A stretch of DNA of 35,655 nucleotides. Origin: Bacteroidota bacterium. GTDB taxonomy: Bacteria > Bacteroidota > Bacteroidia > Cytophagales > Cyclobacteriaceae. Below the pieces are notes generated by a model, which ran no database searches, had not been told where the DNA came from, and saw only the letters and a list, made by a program, of their open reading frames with translations. Positions 17,132 to 24,367 of this stretch are shown piece by piece (position 1 is the first letter of the stretch; every line of letters begins with the position of its first letter). Location: positions 1 through 35,655 of the forward strand of contig CANIVF010000043.1 of assembly GCA_947470895.1 (NCBI GenBank), written 5' to 3'. Made by a program: the position numbers and the translations under genes.

Positions 17132-17695
17132 GGCAATGTGATTATTGAAGTTGGCTTTCAAGATAGGGGATCAATGGACAATTGGCAATGGATAGTTGAC
17201 AATAGGTGTTACTACCGGATCAACCCCAAAACTTGGAATCTTAAACTTTACATATGAATTCGGATCAATGGAGAATGAACACACATTGGTTTGATTTTTT
17301 TGAATACATCGTTCGATCATCATTTCGTTATTCCGCGCCAACGCGTGTGCGGCTCGATCTTAAATTTTCCTTTGACGCGGTTTGATTTTTTCTTTGTTCG
17401 CCCCGGGTTAACACCCGGTGCTCTTTAAATTTCACCCCTGCGGGGTTGTATGGGGTGTTAGATTTTGTTTCGCCCGCAGGCTATTTTTTTGTTCGTGGTC
17501 GGTGTTGCTTTGGAGGCGTGTATTGCTCTGGTGTCAGGTCTTACGAGCTGACCCAATTTATGCTTGATGTGTCTCTGTAAATTCCCTTCGTTGGTGTGGG
17601 TCGCCTGACCCCACCACCATCGTTCACGTTACATTGGTCTATAGCAAATTGCACCCATGCATGCCATACGCTGAGGTTGCTCAGCCAGATTGGTA
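17132..17695. repeat. Gene-free stretch with GC-rich hairpins and degenerate simple repeats
   Basis: No gene seen. It contains related CAATGGACAATTGG-like words (17172-17205), a hairpin CCGGGT-TAAC-ACCCGG (17403-17418), a CACCCCTGCGGGGTTG hairpin (about 17433-17448), a copy of the TGTCAGGTC palindrome (17531-17553) and a GGTGTGGGTC/GACCCCACCACC inverted repeat (about 17594-17620). Such palindromic pieces are typical of dispersed intergenic repeats; their origin is not known. Confidence 0.5.
17531..17553. repeat. Short palindromic repeat P1
   Basis: TGTCAGGTC TTAC GAGCTGACC: member of a family that recurs at 18488-18511, 18746-18764, 20249-20291 and 20554-20574. This copy has one arm changed (GAGCTGAC instead of GACCTGAC). 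Confidence 0.6.
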
Positions 17696-18316
17696 TTACT
17701 CCACGTCATTTAATTCAAAAACATAACAAGGCCATGTAACGGTATAATACAAGCCTCTTTTATGCCAGGGTTCAAAGGTTTTGAGGTAAGATAAAACCAA
17801 ACCCGGATACTGTTCGGATTGGTAATGATAGTTGTATCCTTTAATTTTTTTACTGTAAAGCGAATCGTATAAAACGAACTTTTGATCGGCAAATTCTTGC
17901 AGCAGCAGATCGCTCAAGGCTTTATGATGCACGGTGTGGGCTATGCGCCAAACGACACCCGGATCAATGGTAACATATAACGTAGACATGGGAATCTCGA
18001 GGCTGGCGCCAATGGTATCGGTAACGATCAACCGGTTAAGGTTTCCGAACTCTCCAGGATAGGCATGAACAAAATCAGCACGGAAGTCTTTCATGAATAC
18101 TTGTACACAGGGCAGGTCATCACAGGCCGACAATTGAATGAATTCAGCAGCGCTTAATATATTCCTGGCCGGGCGAGTTGCGTGCTGTGCGGCTGCTTCA
18201 TGGTCTGCGTCTTCAGCGGATTTATTGGTGTTGCTTGTGCAGGCACCAAACAACAGGATGATAAAAATAAAGTTGGTGCGCGGCAAAAAATGGTTCAGGC
18301 AATAAGTTCTTAACAT
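17696..18316 (-). CDS. Lipoprotein of unknown function
   Basis: A 206-residue protein with a signal peptide ending in a lipobox (LLFGAC, Cys26), so it should be attached to a membrane. A low-complexity linker (about 27-50, rich in Ala, Asp, His) precedes a compact domain of about 150 residues with two Cys close together (CDDLPC, about 64-69), GVVWRIAHTVHHKALSDLL in the middle and an aromatic C-terminal end (YYTVTWPCYVFELN). I do not recognise a family. The gene is isolated between two repeat-rich stretches and no operon partner is visible. The ATG at 18316 is supported by the signal peptide. Confidence 0.7.
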   Translation of the reverse strand: MLRTYCLNHFLPRTNFIFIILLFGACTSNTNKSAEDADHEAAAQHATRPARNILSAAEFIQLSACDDLPCVQVFMKDFRADFVHAYPGEFGNLNRLIVTDTIGASLEIPMSTLYVTIDPGVVWRIAHTVHHKALSDLLLQEFADQKFVLYDSLYSKKIKGYNYHYQSEQYPGLVLSYLKTFEPWHKRGLYYTVTWPCYVFELNDVE

Positions 18317-18487
18317 GATGCTGATGCCATAGGGTAAAAGTAAATTCCAAGGTAACGTTTTTTATCCTTGTCTGGTAAATCAGAATCTCATCGTTCTAAT
18401 AACATTCCCTCGCCTTTGTTGGAGTTCTTCTCCAACAAATCTTTTGAAACTGACTCGTTGTTGATAATCAGATCAGCATTTGCTTTG

Positions 18488-18511
18488 GTGTCAGGTCTTA
18501 CAATCTGACAC
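18488..18511. repeat. Short palindromic repeat P2
   Basis: GTGTCAG and CTGACAC pair around a ten-base centre (gtcttacaat). It stands 22 bp before the 180-bp element copy A, the same spacing as P4 before copy B. Confidence 0.6.
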
Positions 18512-18533
18512 ACTTCCCATCTCACCAAGTCGT

Positions 18534-18713
18534 TGTCATTCCGGGCAAGTAAAACGCTCGCGATTAAAAAAGATGAAGGAATACCAAACCATACATTTTC
18601 ATCAACAATCTGGCGCGACCCGGAATCCAGTGAAACGAAGCCCATGCTTTTCATCGATAGGTCGGCATTTCGCTTCAACCGGATACCGGATCTTGTTCCT
18701 CGTCCGGTATGAC
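18534..18713. mobile_element. Dispersed 180-bp palindromic element, copy A
   Basis: It begins TGTCATTCCGGGC and ends GTCCGGTATGACC, which are inverted ends of about 11 bases. Two further copies of 179 and 180 bp lie at 20314-20492 and 23733-23912. It contains no gene; an open frame crossing it is a by-product of the repeat. Size, inverted ends and copy number suggest a non-autonomous (MITE-like or REP-type) element. Sequence just outside the ends (CCAAGTCGT on the left, TTCATAGTTG on the right) is also shared between copies, so the mobile or duplicated unit is larger than the core. This copy is the most diverged. Confidence 0.6.
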
Positions 18714-18745
18714 CTTTCATAGTTGAGTGTGCTCGCCTTTGTATT

Positions 18746-18764
18746 AGGTCTTCCGACCTGACAC
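18746..18764. repeat. Short palindromic repeat P3
   Basis: AGGTC TTCC GACCT followed by GACAC, directly downstream of element copy A. It overlaps nothing but touches the stop codon of the kinase gene that ends at 18768. Confidence 0.55.
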
Positions 18765-18767
18765 ATT

Positions 18768-20090
18768 TTACTTATCAGTTACCTCTTTAATTTCCCAGGG
18801 CAAGGTCACCAAAAACTCAGTTCCTTTTCGGCATTCGGATTGCACACGGATTTGTCCCTGAATTTTCTCCAGTGTTTCTTTCACAATATACAAGCCCAGA
18901 CCAGAGCCTTCCGATTTGTCGTTGGCCTGAAAGAACATATCGAATATTTGGTCGAGATATTGTTCCTCAATGCCGGTGCCATTATCCTCAACAGAGATCT
19001 CGATATGCGTGGGAGTTTTTATTGAGGATATTTTAATGAATGCGTTGTCGTAGGTGTGATTCGAATATTTGAATGCGTTGGAGATTAAATTGGCCAGCAC
19101 AATCCGAACCCGGGTTGGGTCGCTTTGCAGGGTTTCATCTTCGGCTATGTTCACCTCCACACATACTTTTTCTGATCCGGGATAAAACTGAAGGCTTGTA
19201 AGAATTTCGCTGACCATTTTTTTCAGATTGATGGTATCCGTTTTTACCGCTACCCTGGTGTTTCTGGAGTAGAGCACAATTTCATCAATAAACTTATTCA
19301 GATTGATCAATTGCGTGTCCATCATGTCAATATAAGAGTTTTTTGCGTTTGGGTTTTGGCTAATCTTCACCAGAGTAATCAAACCCCGGACTGAAGTGAT
19401 TGGCGACCGTAAATCGTGCGCGGCACTGTATACAAAACGGTCAAGTTCTTTATTTACTTTTACAAGCTCCACATTTTTATCATGCAGGCTCTTTTCATTT
19501 TCACGCAAGGCACGTTCGGAATAATAATTCAGGCTTACCAGGAAATAGAAGATCAGTATGGCCAATGCAAACGTGACGATAAAATTAATAGTCATACCCA
19601 ACCGTATGTAGTCTGATGAGAATTGTTTGCGGGTAAAAAGATCCAGATCAACCACCATGGAAAGAATGAACAGCACCAGCGACAATGAAACGAAAAAAAT
19701 AGCCGTCTTCTTTTGCTCAAAGCCTAATGTGCAGATGGCCCCCAGAGCACAGATAATAAACAACGAATGACCGGTTTCAACGGGTTCGATAGAGGAGAAA
19801 ATAAAAATGGTGAGGTTAGTAGAAAGCAGTAGGGTTATCTTGGCAGGGAAATAATTCCCTCGTTTATTTAATAAGAAGCTGGCCAGCGATAGCACGGCAG
19901 AACATGACAGCGCGGGCCACGAGTGATAGATTTCATGGTATAGATCAAAAAGAATGTAGCCTATGTTTACCACAAAGGCCAGCAAACTGAGTTGACCCGT
20001 GAGTATGGCCAGCTTAAAAGCAGAATAGGAGAGGTGCTGGCCTCTGTTTCCGAGCAGTAAATCTTTTAATGTGTTGCACAATAGGCTCAT
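18768..20090 (-). CDS. Membrane sensor histidine kinase
   Basis: A 440-residue kinase. About five to six membrane helices occupy residues 25-190 without a recognisable extracellular ligand domain, so it may sense inside the membrane. A short coiled coil (about 190-215) leads to HisKA with the phosphate-accepting His225 in YSAAHDLRSPITSVRG. HATPase_c follows, with the N box VLANLISNAFKYSN, the G1 box DNGTGIEE and the G2 box GSGLGLYIVKE. It is therefore a complete class I kinase that phosphorylates itself and then a response regulator. No regulator gene is next to it, so it is an orphan in this window. A candidate promoter lies at 20113-20143. The gene sits between element copies A and B. Confidence 0.93.
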   Translation of the reverse strand: MSLLCNTLKDLLLGNRGQHLSYSAFKLAILTGQLSLLAFVVNIGYILFDLYHEIYHSWPALSCSAVLSLASFLLNKRGNYFPAKITLLLSTNLTIFIFSSIEPVETGHSLFIICALGAICTLGFEQKKTAIFFVSLSLVLFILSMVVDLDLFTRKQFSSDYIRLGMTINFIVTFALAILIFYFLVSLNYYSERALRENEKSLHDKNVELVKVNKELDRFVYSAAHDLRSPITSVRGLITLVKISQNPNAKNSYIDMMDTQLINLNKFIDEIVLYSRNTRVAVKTDTINLKKMVSEILTSLQFYPGSEKVCVEVNIAEDETLQSDPTRVRIVLANLISNAFKYSNHTYDNAFIKISSIKTPTHIEISVEDNGTGIEEQYLDQIFDMFFQANDKSEGSGLGLYIVKETLEKIQGQIRVQSECRKGTEFLVTLPWEIKEVTDK

Positions 20091-20112
20091 GATGCGGTAG
20101 TTCCAATAAACA

Positions 20113-20143
20113 AAAAAGTAGTTTTCATGACCGTGCGCTAAAA
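20113..20143 (-). promoter_or_regulatory. Candidate promoter of the membrane kinase
   Basis: On the minus strand TTTT (20143-20140), 19 nt spacer, then TACTTTTT (20120-20113), one mismatch each from the -33 TTTG and -7 TAnnTTTG elements. It lies 23-53 bp before the ATG at 20090. Confidence 0.33.
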
Positions 20144-20248
20144 TCTTAATTTTCAGATTTGCATAAATACAAAAAAAAAGCTTTCCCTTTTCCGTTGAAG
20201 GTGTTCTGGTTACTGTTCATCACCAATAACTCAACGCATTTTTATTTG

Positions 20249-20291
20249 GTGTCAGGTCTTTCTACTGGTGTGTGGTCTTACCACCTGACAC
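20249..20291. repeat. Short palindromic repeat P4 (expanded form)
   Basis: GTGTCAGGT (20249-20257) pairs with ACCTGACAC (20283-20291); the centre is longer than in other copies and contains a second small hairpin (GGTcttACC). It precedes element copy B by 22 bp, as P2 precedes copy A. Confidence 0.55.
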
Positions 20292-20313
20292 ACAGCCTAT
20301 CTCTCCAGGTCGT

Positions 20314-20492
20314 TGTCATTCCGGGCAAGCAACACACTCGTCATTAAAAAAGTGAAGGAGTAACAAACCACCCATGCTCATCGACAATCTGCGCGACCTG
20401 GAATCCCGTAAATCGAAGTCGATGCATTTCATCGACACGTGTGCATTTCACTTCAACGGGATACCGGATCTCGTTCCTCGTCCGGTATGACA
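20314..20492. mobile_element. Dispersed 180-bp palindromic element, copy B
   Basis: 179 bp from TGTCATTCCGGGC to CCGGTATGACA. It matches copy C closely in the middle (both have GCGCGACCTGGAATCCCG and CATTTCACTTCAACGGGAT). An inner pair CCGG(ATCTCGTTCCTCGT)CCGG can fold at the right end. It is bracketed by P4 on the left and P5 on the right. It does not code for protein. Confidence 0.65.
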
Positions 20493-20553
20493 TTTCGTAG
20501 TTGCGCGTGCAACAATGGCCTATGAGGGTGAGGATCGTCTTTCTACTGTCGCC

Positions 20554-20574
20554 AGGTCTTACGACCTGACACAC
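20554..20574. repeat. Short palindromic repeat P5
   Basis: AGGTC TTAC GACCT then GACACAC. It closes the composite unit P4 - copy B - tail - P5. Confidence 0.55.
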
Positions 20575-20627
20575 TCTGCAAATTGTGCTTGGTTGAACAT
20601 CCCATCGTTCGATTTTGTTTTTGCGTA

Positions 20628-20831
20628 TCACTTAATCCCCTTCATCCGAAATTTATGTTGAGCTTGATAAGATCGATAAAGCAGGTAGCAGCCAGGAGCT
20701 ATCGCCAGAACACCAAACGGCAAGTTTTTGATTATCCATCCGGTGAGGGTAGAACTCGCCAATGCTTTAACACGATGAACATCCGGAGCAACAGTGAGAT
20801 ATTGGATCTCTTTTGCTGTTGACGTTGTGCT
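20628..20831 (-). pseudogene. Possible gene remnant (67-codon open stretch without start)
   Basis: Between two in-frame stops the minus strand encodes a protein-like sequence containing TLTGWIIKNLPFGVLAIAPG and ending QHKFRMKGIK, with one plausible membrane helix. There is no ATG in frame, so it may be the tail of a lost membrane protein. No family is recognised. The rest of the gap (20832-21215) shows nothing I can support. Confidence 0.22.
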
Positions 20832-21215
20832 TCAGGCTGACCGAGAATGCAAAAACACAAAAATATTTCTTTGCTTTTGAGCTAATCTGAATAGTATAAA
20901 TTTCAAAATTCCAGTTCTCAGTCAGCTTGTTCTTCACCAACAACTCATTAAATTAAAAATGTAATCATTCTAACAATGTTCCGTGGCTGTGCCAGATCAT
21001 GTGAAGGCCGATCTCATGGTTTCATGCGTTGTGAATGGCCGCTTAATTGGCTCTTTGTAAAGGACCTTTTAGAAGACTTACATGAAAAGAGTGCTCAAGA
21101 CCGTTATTGAATGGCTTATTAGAACGAACCGTACGGGTATGAATACAATGATTTTTTTGTGATTGCCTTACTATAATCTGGTTTGGTATTTGATGGCTAT
21201 TATTTAGTAAGTGCG

Positions 21216-23435
21216 CTAGCGCTGAGTTGTGAAGCGCGAAGTATAAAAGGAACCTGCAATACCGCACCGGATCAAATACATACCTGATGGATAATCAACG
21301 GTTTCAAGCGAGATGGATTCTCCTCCATATCCGTTCAATTTTACTAGCGACTTACCAAGCATATCGAAAATTTCAATCTTAACGGGTTGATCGTTTTCAA
21401 AATTATTCAAATTGATATTCAATTGTTGAGTGGCAGGATTTGGATAAATGTTCAACCTTGAATCTTCTAATGGCGAAACGTCACCAACAATAACCACATC
21501 CAAATCGGCTGATGGCGGACTCTGACAACCGGCAGGAGTAGTTAGTTCAACGTGATAAACTCCTGATTCATTAACAGTGATAAAATGACCGGTTGCACCA
21601 GCAATGGCAGCTCCGTTTAAAAACCACTGATTACCGCTTGCCCAACTACTGGTAAGAGTAGGGGTTTCGGTTAAAATATTTGTAGCGGTTATGATGGGTG
21701 GTGTAAAGAGTGGGCAGATCGACCAAACTGCAGCATTTGTAGTTCCCGCATATAACTTACCACCAAGGACGGCCAGTTCTGAAATATCGTTCTTCAGATA
21801 AATTTTTGATGGAAAACCATCACTATAAAAATTCCAGAAGCCGCTGTTATTTCTGGAATAATCAACACCTTCGCCTGGCCTGGATAAGTATAGATACTGG
21901 TCAAAGGAAGTCAAGGCATCAACGAAATAGTTTCCAGATAGTGAATTGTTGAGAGATGTCCACGTCTCCCCTTTATTAATCGATTCAAAAACACCAACAT
22001 TAGATCCGCAGAAAAGTTTATTACCAATACTGGTCAATGAACTGATATTTTGAGGTGCTGTTAATACCACAGGTGTTTGATTCGCACCACCAAGAGAGAT
22101 GCGTTGGAGTTTGTCATTGGCCACATACAGATCATTTTCTAAAATAGCCATGGTATTGGCAAACCGGATATCGGAAAATGAATTCCAGTTGAGTCCATTA
22201 TCTTTTGAGATTAAGATGCCTGAATAGAAACTGGAATAAACATCATTTCCATGTTGTGCAAAACTAGTTGCACCAGACGAATTAATCATCGTCCACGTTT
22301 CACCTTCATCAGAAGAAATAAATGTTCCTTGTTCGGTACCTGCCAGGATATTTGAGCCAATTGCCTTCAAACACAATACCCCCTGACCGTAAGGAAAATA
22401 AGTGTTTAATTTTTCCCATGAATTGCCCCAGTCGCTGGAGCGATAGATCATATTGAAATGGGAGGCGTAAAGTTTATTATTAAGTATTGCCATGGATCGG
22501 ATGTTTCCACTGATGATTCCCGTATTGGTCTCCTCCCAGGTGGCGCCTGAATCCAACGAACGATAGATTCCTGACATAGTTCCAACGTAAGTTCCGGCTG
22601 TGTTGCTGGTAATGCAGGTCATAGCCGGCAGGTTTGGCAGATCGGTCCAGGAGAATCCATTATCATAGCTGATACTAACATCATCGCTGGTGCCCGCCAG
22701 AAGAAAATCATTGATTGTACCGAGAATCTTGGCGGTCTTATTATAATTCATACTTTTCCAGAAGCCACCACCATTGGTTGATGATAACATGCCAGCGTTA
22801 GTCCATGCTATAACCAATGCCCCTTCGCTATCCAGTGCGTAAACATCATTAATGATCGGATCACTGATAATCTTAGTCCAGCTACTTCCTGCGTTAGCCG
22901 AAGAATACAACCCATTGGTCACGGTGCCAAGAAATAGCGTTGAGCCACTAGAGGTGATTGAACTTACACCTTCCAGGCCAGTATTAATTTCTGTCGCATT
23001 AATAGTTCCATGGGAGATACTAAATAAAGCACCGCTATTAGAAAGCGCATAAATAGTACTTCCAATGACCTCCATTGCTACAATTGTTTTTGATTCTGGA
23101 ATGTTAATTAGCTGCCAGGTTTCTCCCAGATCGACAGTCAAATATGTGCCACCTCCATTGAGTGCCATGTATAACGTGGATGATACCGACACTAATGAAT
23201 TTACACTCTTACCGTCTAGTCCTTCCTGTAATCGAGTCCAGGTATTCCCATTGTCCGTGGAACGATACAGCCCACCTACTGTGCCGGCAAAAATTGTTTC
23301 ACTGACACTGGCAAGAGATAAGACTTGTCCTCCATAGAATCCATGGCTGACTTGCTTCCATTCGTTTTGAGAATATGATAGGATATTAGTAAGGGAGAAT
23401 AAAAAAGTGATCGCCCATGGGTAGAAGTTTCGCAT
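21216..23435 (-). CDS. Secreted BNR-repeat protein with T9SS sorting domain
   Basis: A 739-residue exported protein. The signal peptide (about 1-22, ending LSYSQ) is followed by about eleven BNR/sialidase-type repeats with the pattern S-x-D-x-G-x-T-W (for example STDNGNTW, SLDSGATW, SSDEGETW, SINKGETW) between residues 55 and 560, predicted to fold as beta-propellers. An Ig-like stretch (about 580-650) precedes a type IX secretion C-terminal domain from about 660: RLNIYPNPATQQLNINL, KIEIFDMLGKSL and YPSGMYLIRC. This directs export through the T9SS and surface attachment or release. The wording resembles photosystem stability/sortilin-like repeat proteins rather than true sialidases, and no catalytic residues are seen, so an adhesive role is more likely than an enzymatic one. 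A good promoter candidate lies at 23456-23486. Confidence 0.9.
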   Translation of the reverse strand: MRNFYPWAITFLFSLTNILSYSQNEWKQVSHGFYGGQVLSLASVSETIFAGTVGGLYRSTDNGNTWTRLQEGLDGKSVNSLVSVSSTLYMALNGGGTYLTVDLGETWQLINIPESKTIVAMEVIGSTIYALSNSGALFSISHGTINATEINTGLEGVSSITSSGSTLFLGTVTNGLYSSANAGSSWTKIISDPIINDVYALDSEGALVIAWTNAGMLSSTNGGGFWKSMNYNKTAKILGTINDFLLAGTSDDVSISYDNGFSWTDLPNLPAMTCITSNTAGTYVGTMSGIYRSLDSGATWEETNTGIISGNIRSMAILNNKLYASHFNMIYRSSDWGNSWEKLNTYFPYGQGVLCLKAIGSNILAGTEQGTFISSDEGETWTMINSSGATSFAQHGNDVYSSFYSGILISKDNGLNWNSFSDIRFANTMAILENDLYVANDKLQRISLGGANQTPVVLTAPQNISSLTSIGNKLFCGSNVGVFESINKGETWTSLNNSLSGNYFVDALTSFDQYLYLSRPGEGVDYSRNNSGFWNFYSDGFPSKIYLKNDISELAVLGGKLYAGTTNAAVWSICPLFTPPIITATNILTETPTLTSSWASGNQWFLNGAAIAGATGHFITVNESGVYHVELTTPAGCQSPPSADLDVVIVGDVSPLEDSRLNIYPNPATQQLNINLNNFENDQPVKIEIFDMLGKSLVKLNGYGGESISLETVDYPSGMYLIRCGIAGSFYTSRFTTQR

Positions 23436-23455
23436 TGCGTTGGGTGGTTATTCTT

Positions 23456-23486
23456 CAAATTTAATAATCAGAGATGATTTAAAAAA
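23456..23486 (-). promoter_or_regulatory. Candidate promoter of the T9SS protein gene
   Basis: On the minus strand TAAATTTG (23463-23456) matches the -7 consensus TAnnTTTG exactly; TTTT (23486-23483) lies 19 nt upstream at the -33 place. It is 21 bp before the ATG at 23435, giving a short leader. Confidence 0.45.
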
Positions 23487-23656
23487 CAGGCGGTGGGTTA
23501 TGATGATCTTATGATAACGTATTTCAATACGGTCTCTAAAATTATCATTCGAAAATCTGCGCCAATTCGGGTGAGACTCAAATTATATTTCGGTACGGCA
23601 TGATTTTTTCCTTTACATAAACCCAGTATTAAAACCTTGGACTATTAAAAAGGTTC

Positions 23657-23707
23657 GACATTTTATGGTTGCGCGTGCAACACTACCATAGGTTGGTGCC
23701 CACGATA
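23657..23707. repeat. Flanking repeat J, left copy
   Basis: 51 bp that recur at 23909-23959 with nine differences (about 82 percent identity by eye). The two start exactly 252 bp apart and bracket element copy C, so this seems to be the tail of an older, mostly lost unit. Confidence 0.6.
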
Positions 23708-23732
23708 TCCAAAGCCTATCTTTCCAAGTCGT

Positions 23733-23912
23733 TGTCATTCCGGGCAAGCAACACGCTTGTCATTAAAAAAATGAAGACAGTAACACAGCACAGATGCTCA
23801 TCAACAATCTGCGCGACCTGGAATCCCGTAAATCGAAGTCGATGCTTTTCATTGACACGTGTGCATTTCACTTCAACGGGATGCCGGATCTCCTTCCTCG
23901 TCCGGTATGACA
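23733..23912. mobile_element. Dispersed 180-bp palindromic element, copy C
   Basis: 180 bp from TGTCATTCCGGGC to CCGGTATGACA, very similar to copy B. Unlike A and B it has no TGTCAGGTC palindrome on either side; instead the 51-bp repeat J stands at both flanks. A plus-strand open frame through it is an artefact of the repeat. Confidence 0.65.
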
Positions 23913-23959
23913 GTTCATAGTTGCTCGCGCAATACTACCGTATGTTGGTGCCTACGATA
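23909..23959. repeat. Flanking repeat J, right copy
   Basis: 51 bp overlapping the last four bases of element copy C. It shares TTGGTGCC and ACGATA blocks with the left copy at 23657-23707. Confidence 0.6.
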
Positions 23960-23983
23960 CAGACAATAAACTGAAACTAAATG

Positions 23984-24011
23984 AAAAACCAATCAAAAAC
24001 CAATCAAAAAC
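23984..24011. repeat. 11-bp tandem repeat at the start of a small ORF
   Basis: AAAAACCAATC is present twice in tandem (23984-23994, 23995-24005) plus AAAAAC of a third copy. It directly follows an ATG at 23981 and puts that ATG out of frame with the ORF beginning at 24012. Confidence 0.8.
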
Positions 24012-24251
24012 TTGATTCGAAAACTACTGGAACCATCAACGACAGATGACCTCATTACGGCTGATCAGAAGCGTAAACTTTCTACCGATGTCAACGAGAA
24101 GTTGAATTATTTCATCATCAAGCGCGGCTTCGGTAATGAGGCTTTGGCATTGTTCACCGAAGCCATGATTATTATCCACCAGACATTTGCGCAACGAAGT
24201 TTTCTGGCAAAAAAGGCACTGCTGAATTGGCAAGTGCAGTTTTTAAAATAA
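24012..24251 (+). CDS. Small conserved-looking hypothetical protein, start disturbed
   Basis: A 79-residue frame with good coding character: KLSTDVNEKLNYFIIKRGFG followed by NEALALFTEAMIIIHQTFAQ, mostly helical and charged, no signal peptide or membrane segment. The only start in frame is TTG at 24012. The natural-looking ATG at 23981 (followed by AAAAAC) is in another frame and runs into a stop after 22 codons. With either none or three full copies of the 11-bp repeat between them the ATG would be in frame (MKNLIRKLLEP in the first case). So the gene is either frameshifted, phase-variable, or uses TTG. No family is recognised. It lies between repeat copy C and the serine hydrolase. Confidence 0.4.
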   Translation: MIRKLLEPSTTDDLITADQKRKLSTDVNEKLNYFIIKRGFGNEALALFTEAMIIIHQTFAQRSFLAKKALLNWQVQFLK

Positions 24252-24367
24252 GTATGTGATGTCACTCTATATGAAGGAAAATTAGATTGTTGAGGTTGAC
24301 CTGTTAAATTCGTTGTTTCTTCAAGGATTTATCCATCCAGACACTACTTCGGGAATTGATTTTCAAC

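Noticed and set aside
17132-17695. Possible CRISPR array or phage attachment site suggested by repeated palindromes
   Set aside because: The repeats have no regular spacing or unique spacers, and no integrase, tRNA or cas gene is present.
18388-18720. 110-codon minus-strand frame through element copy A
   Set aside because: It is composed largely of the dispersed repeat; analogous frames in copies B and C (20344-20631, 23669-23920) are on differing strands and do not encode one common protein.
21043-21267. 74-codon frame overlapping the end of the T9SS protein gene
   Set aside because: It overlaps the sorting domain coding sequence in another frame and its sequence has no protein-family character.
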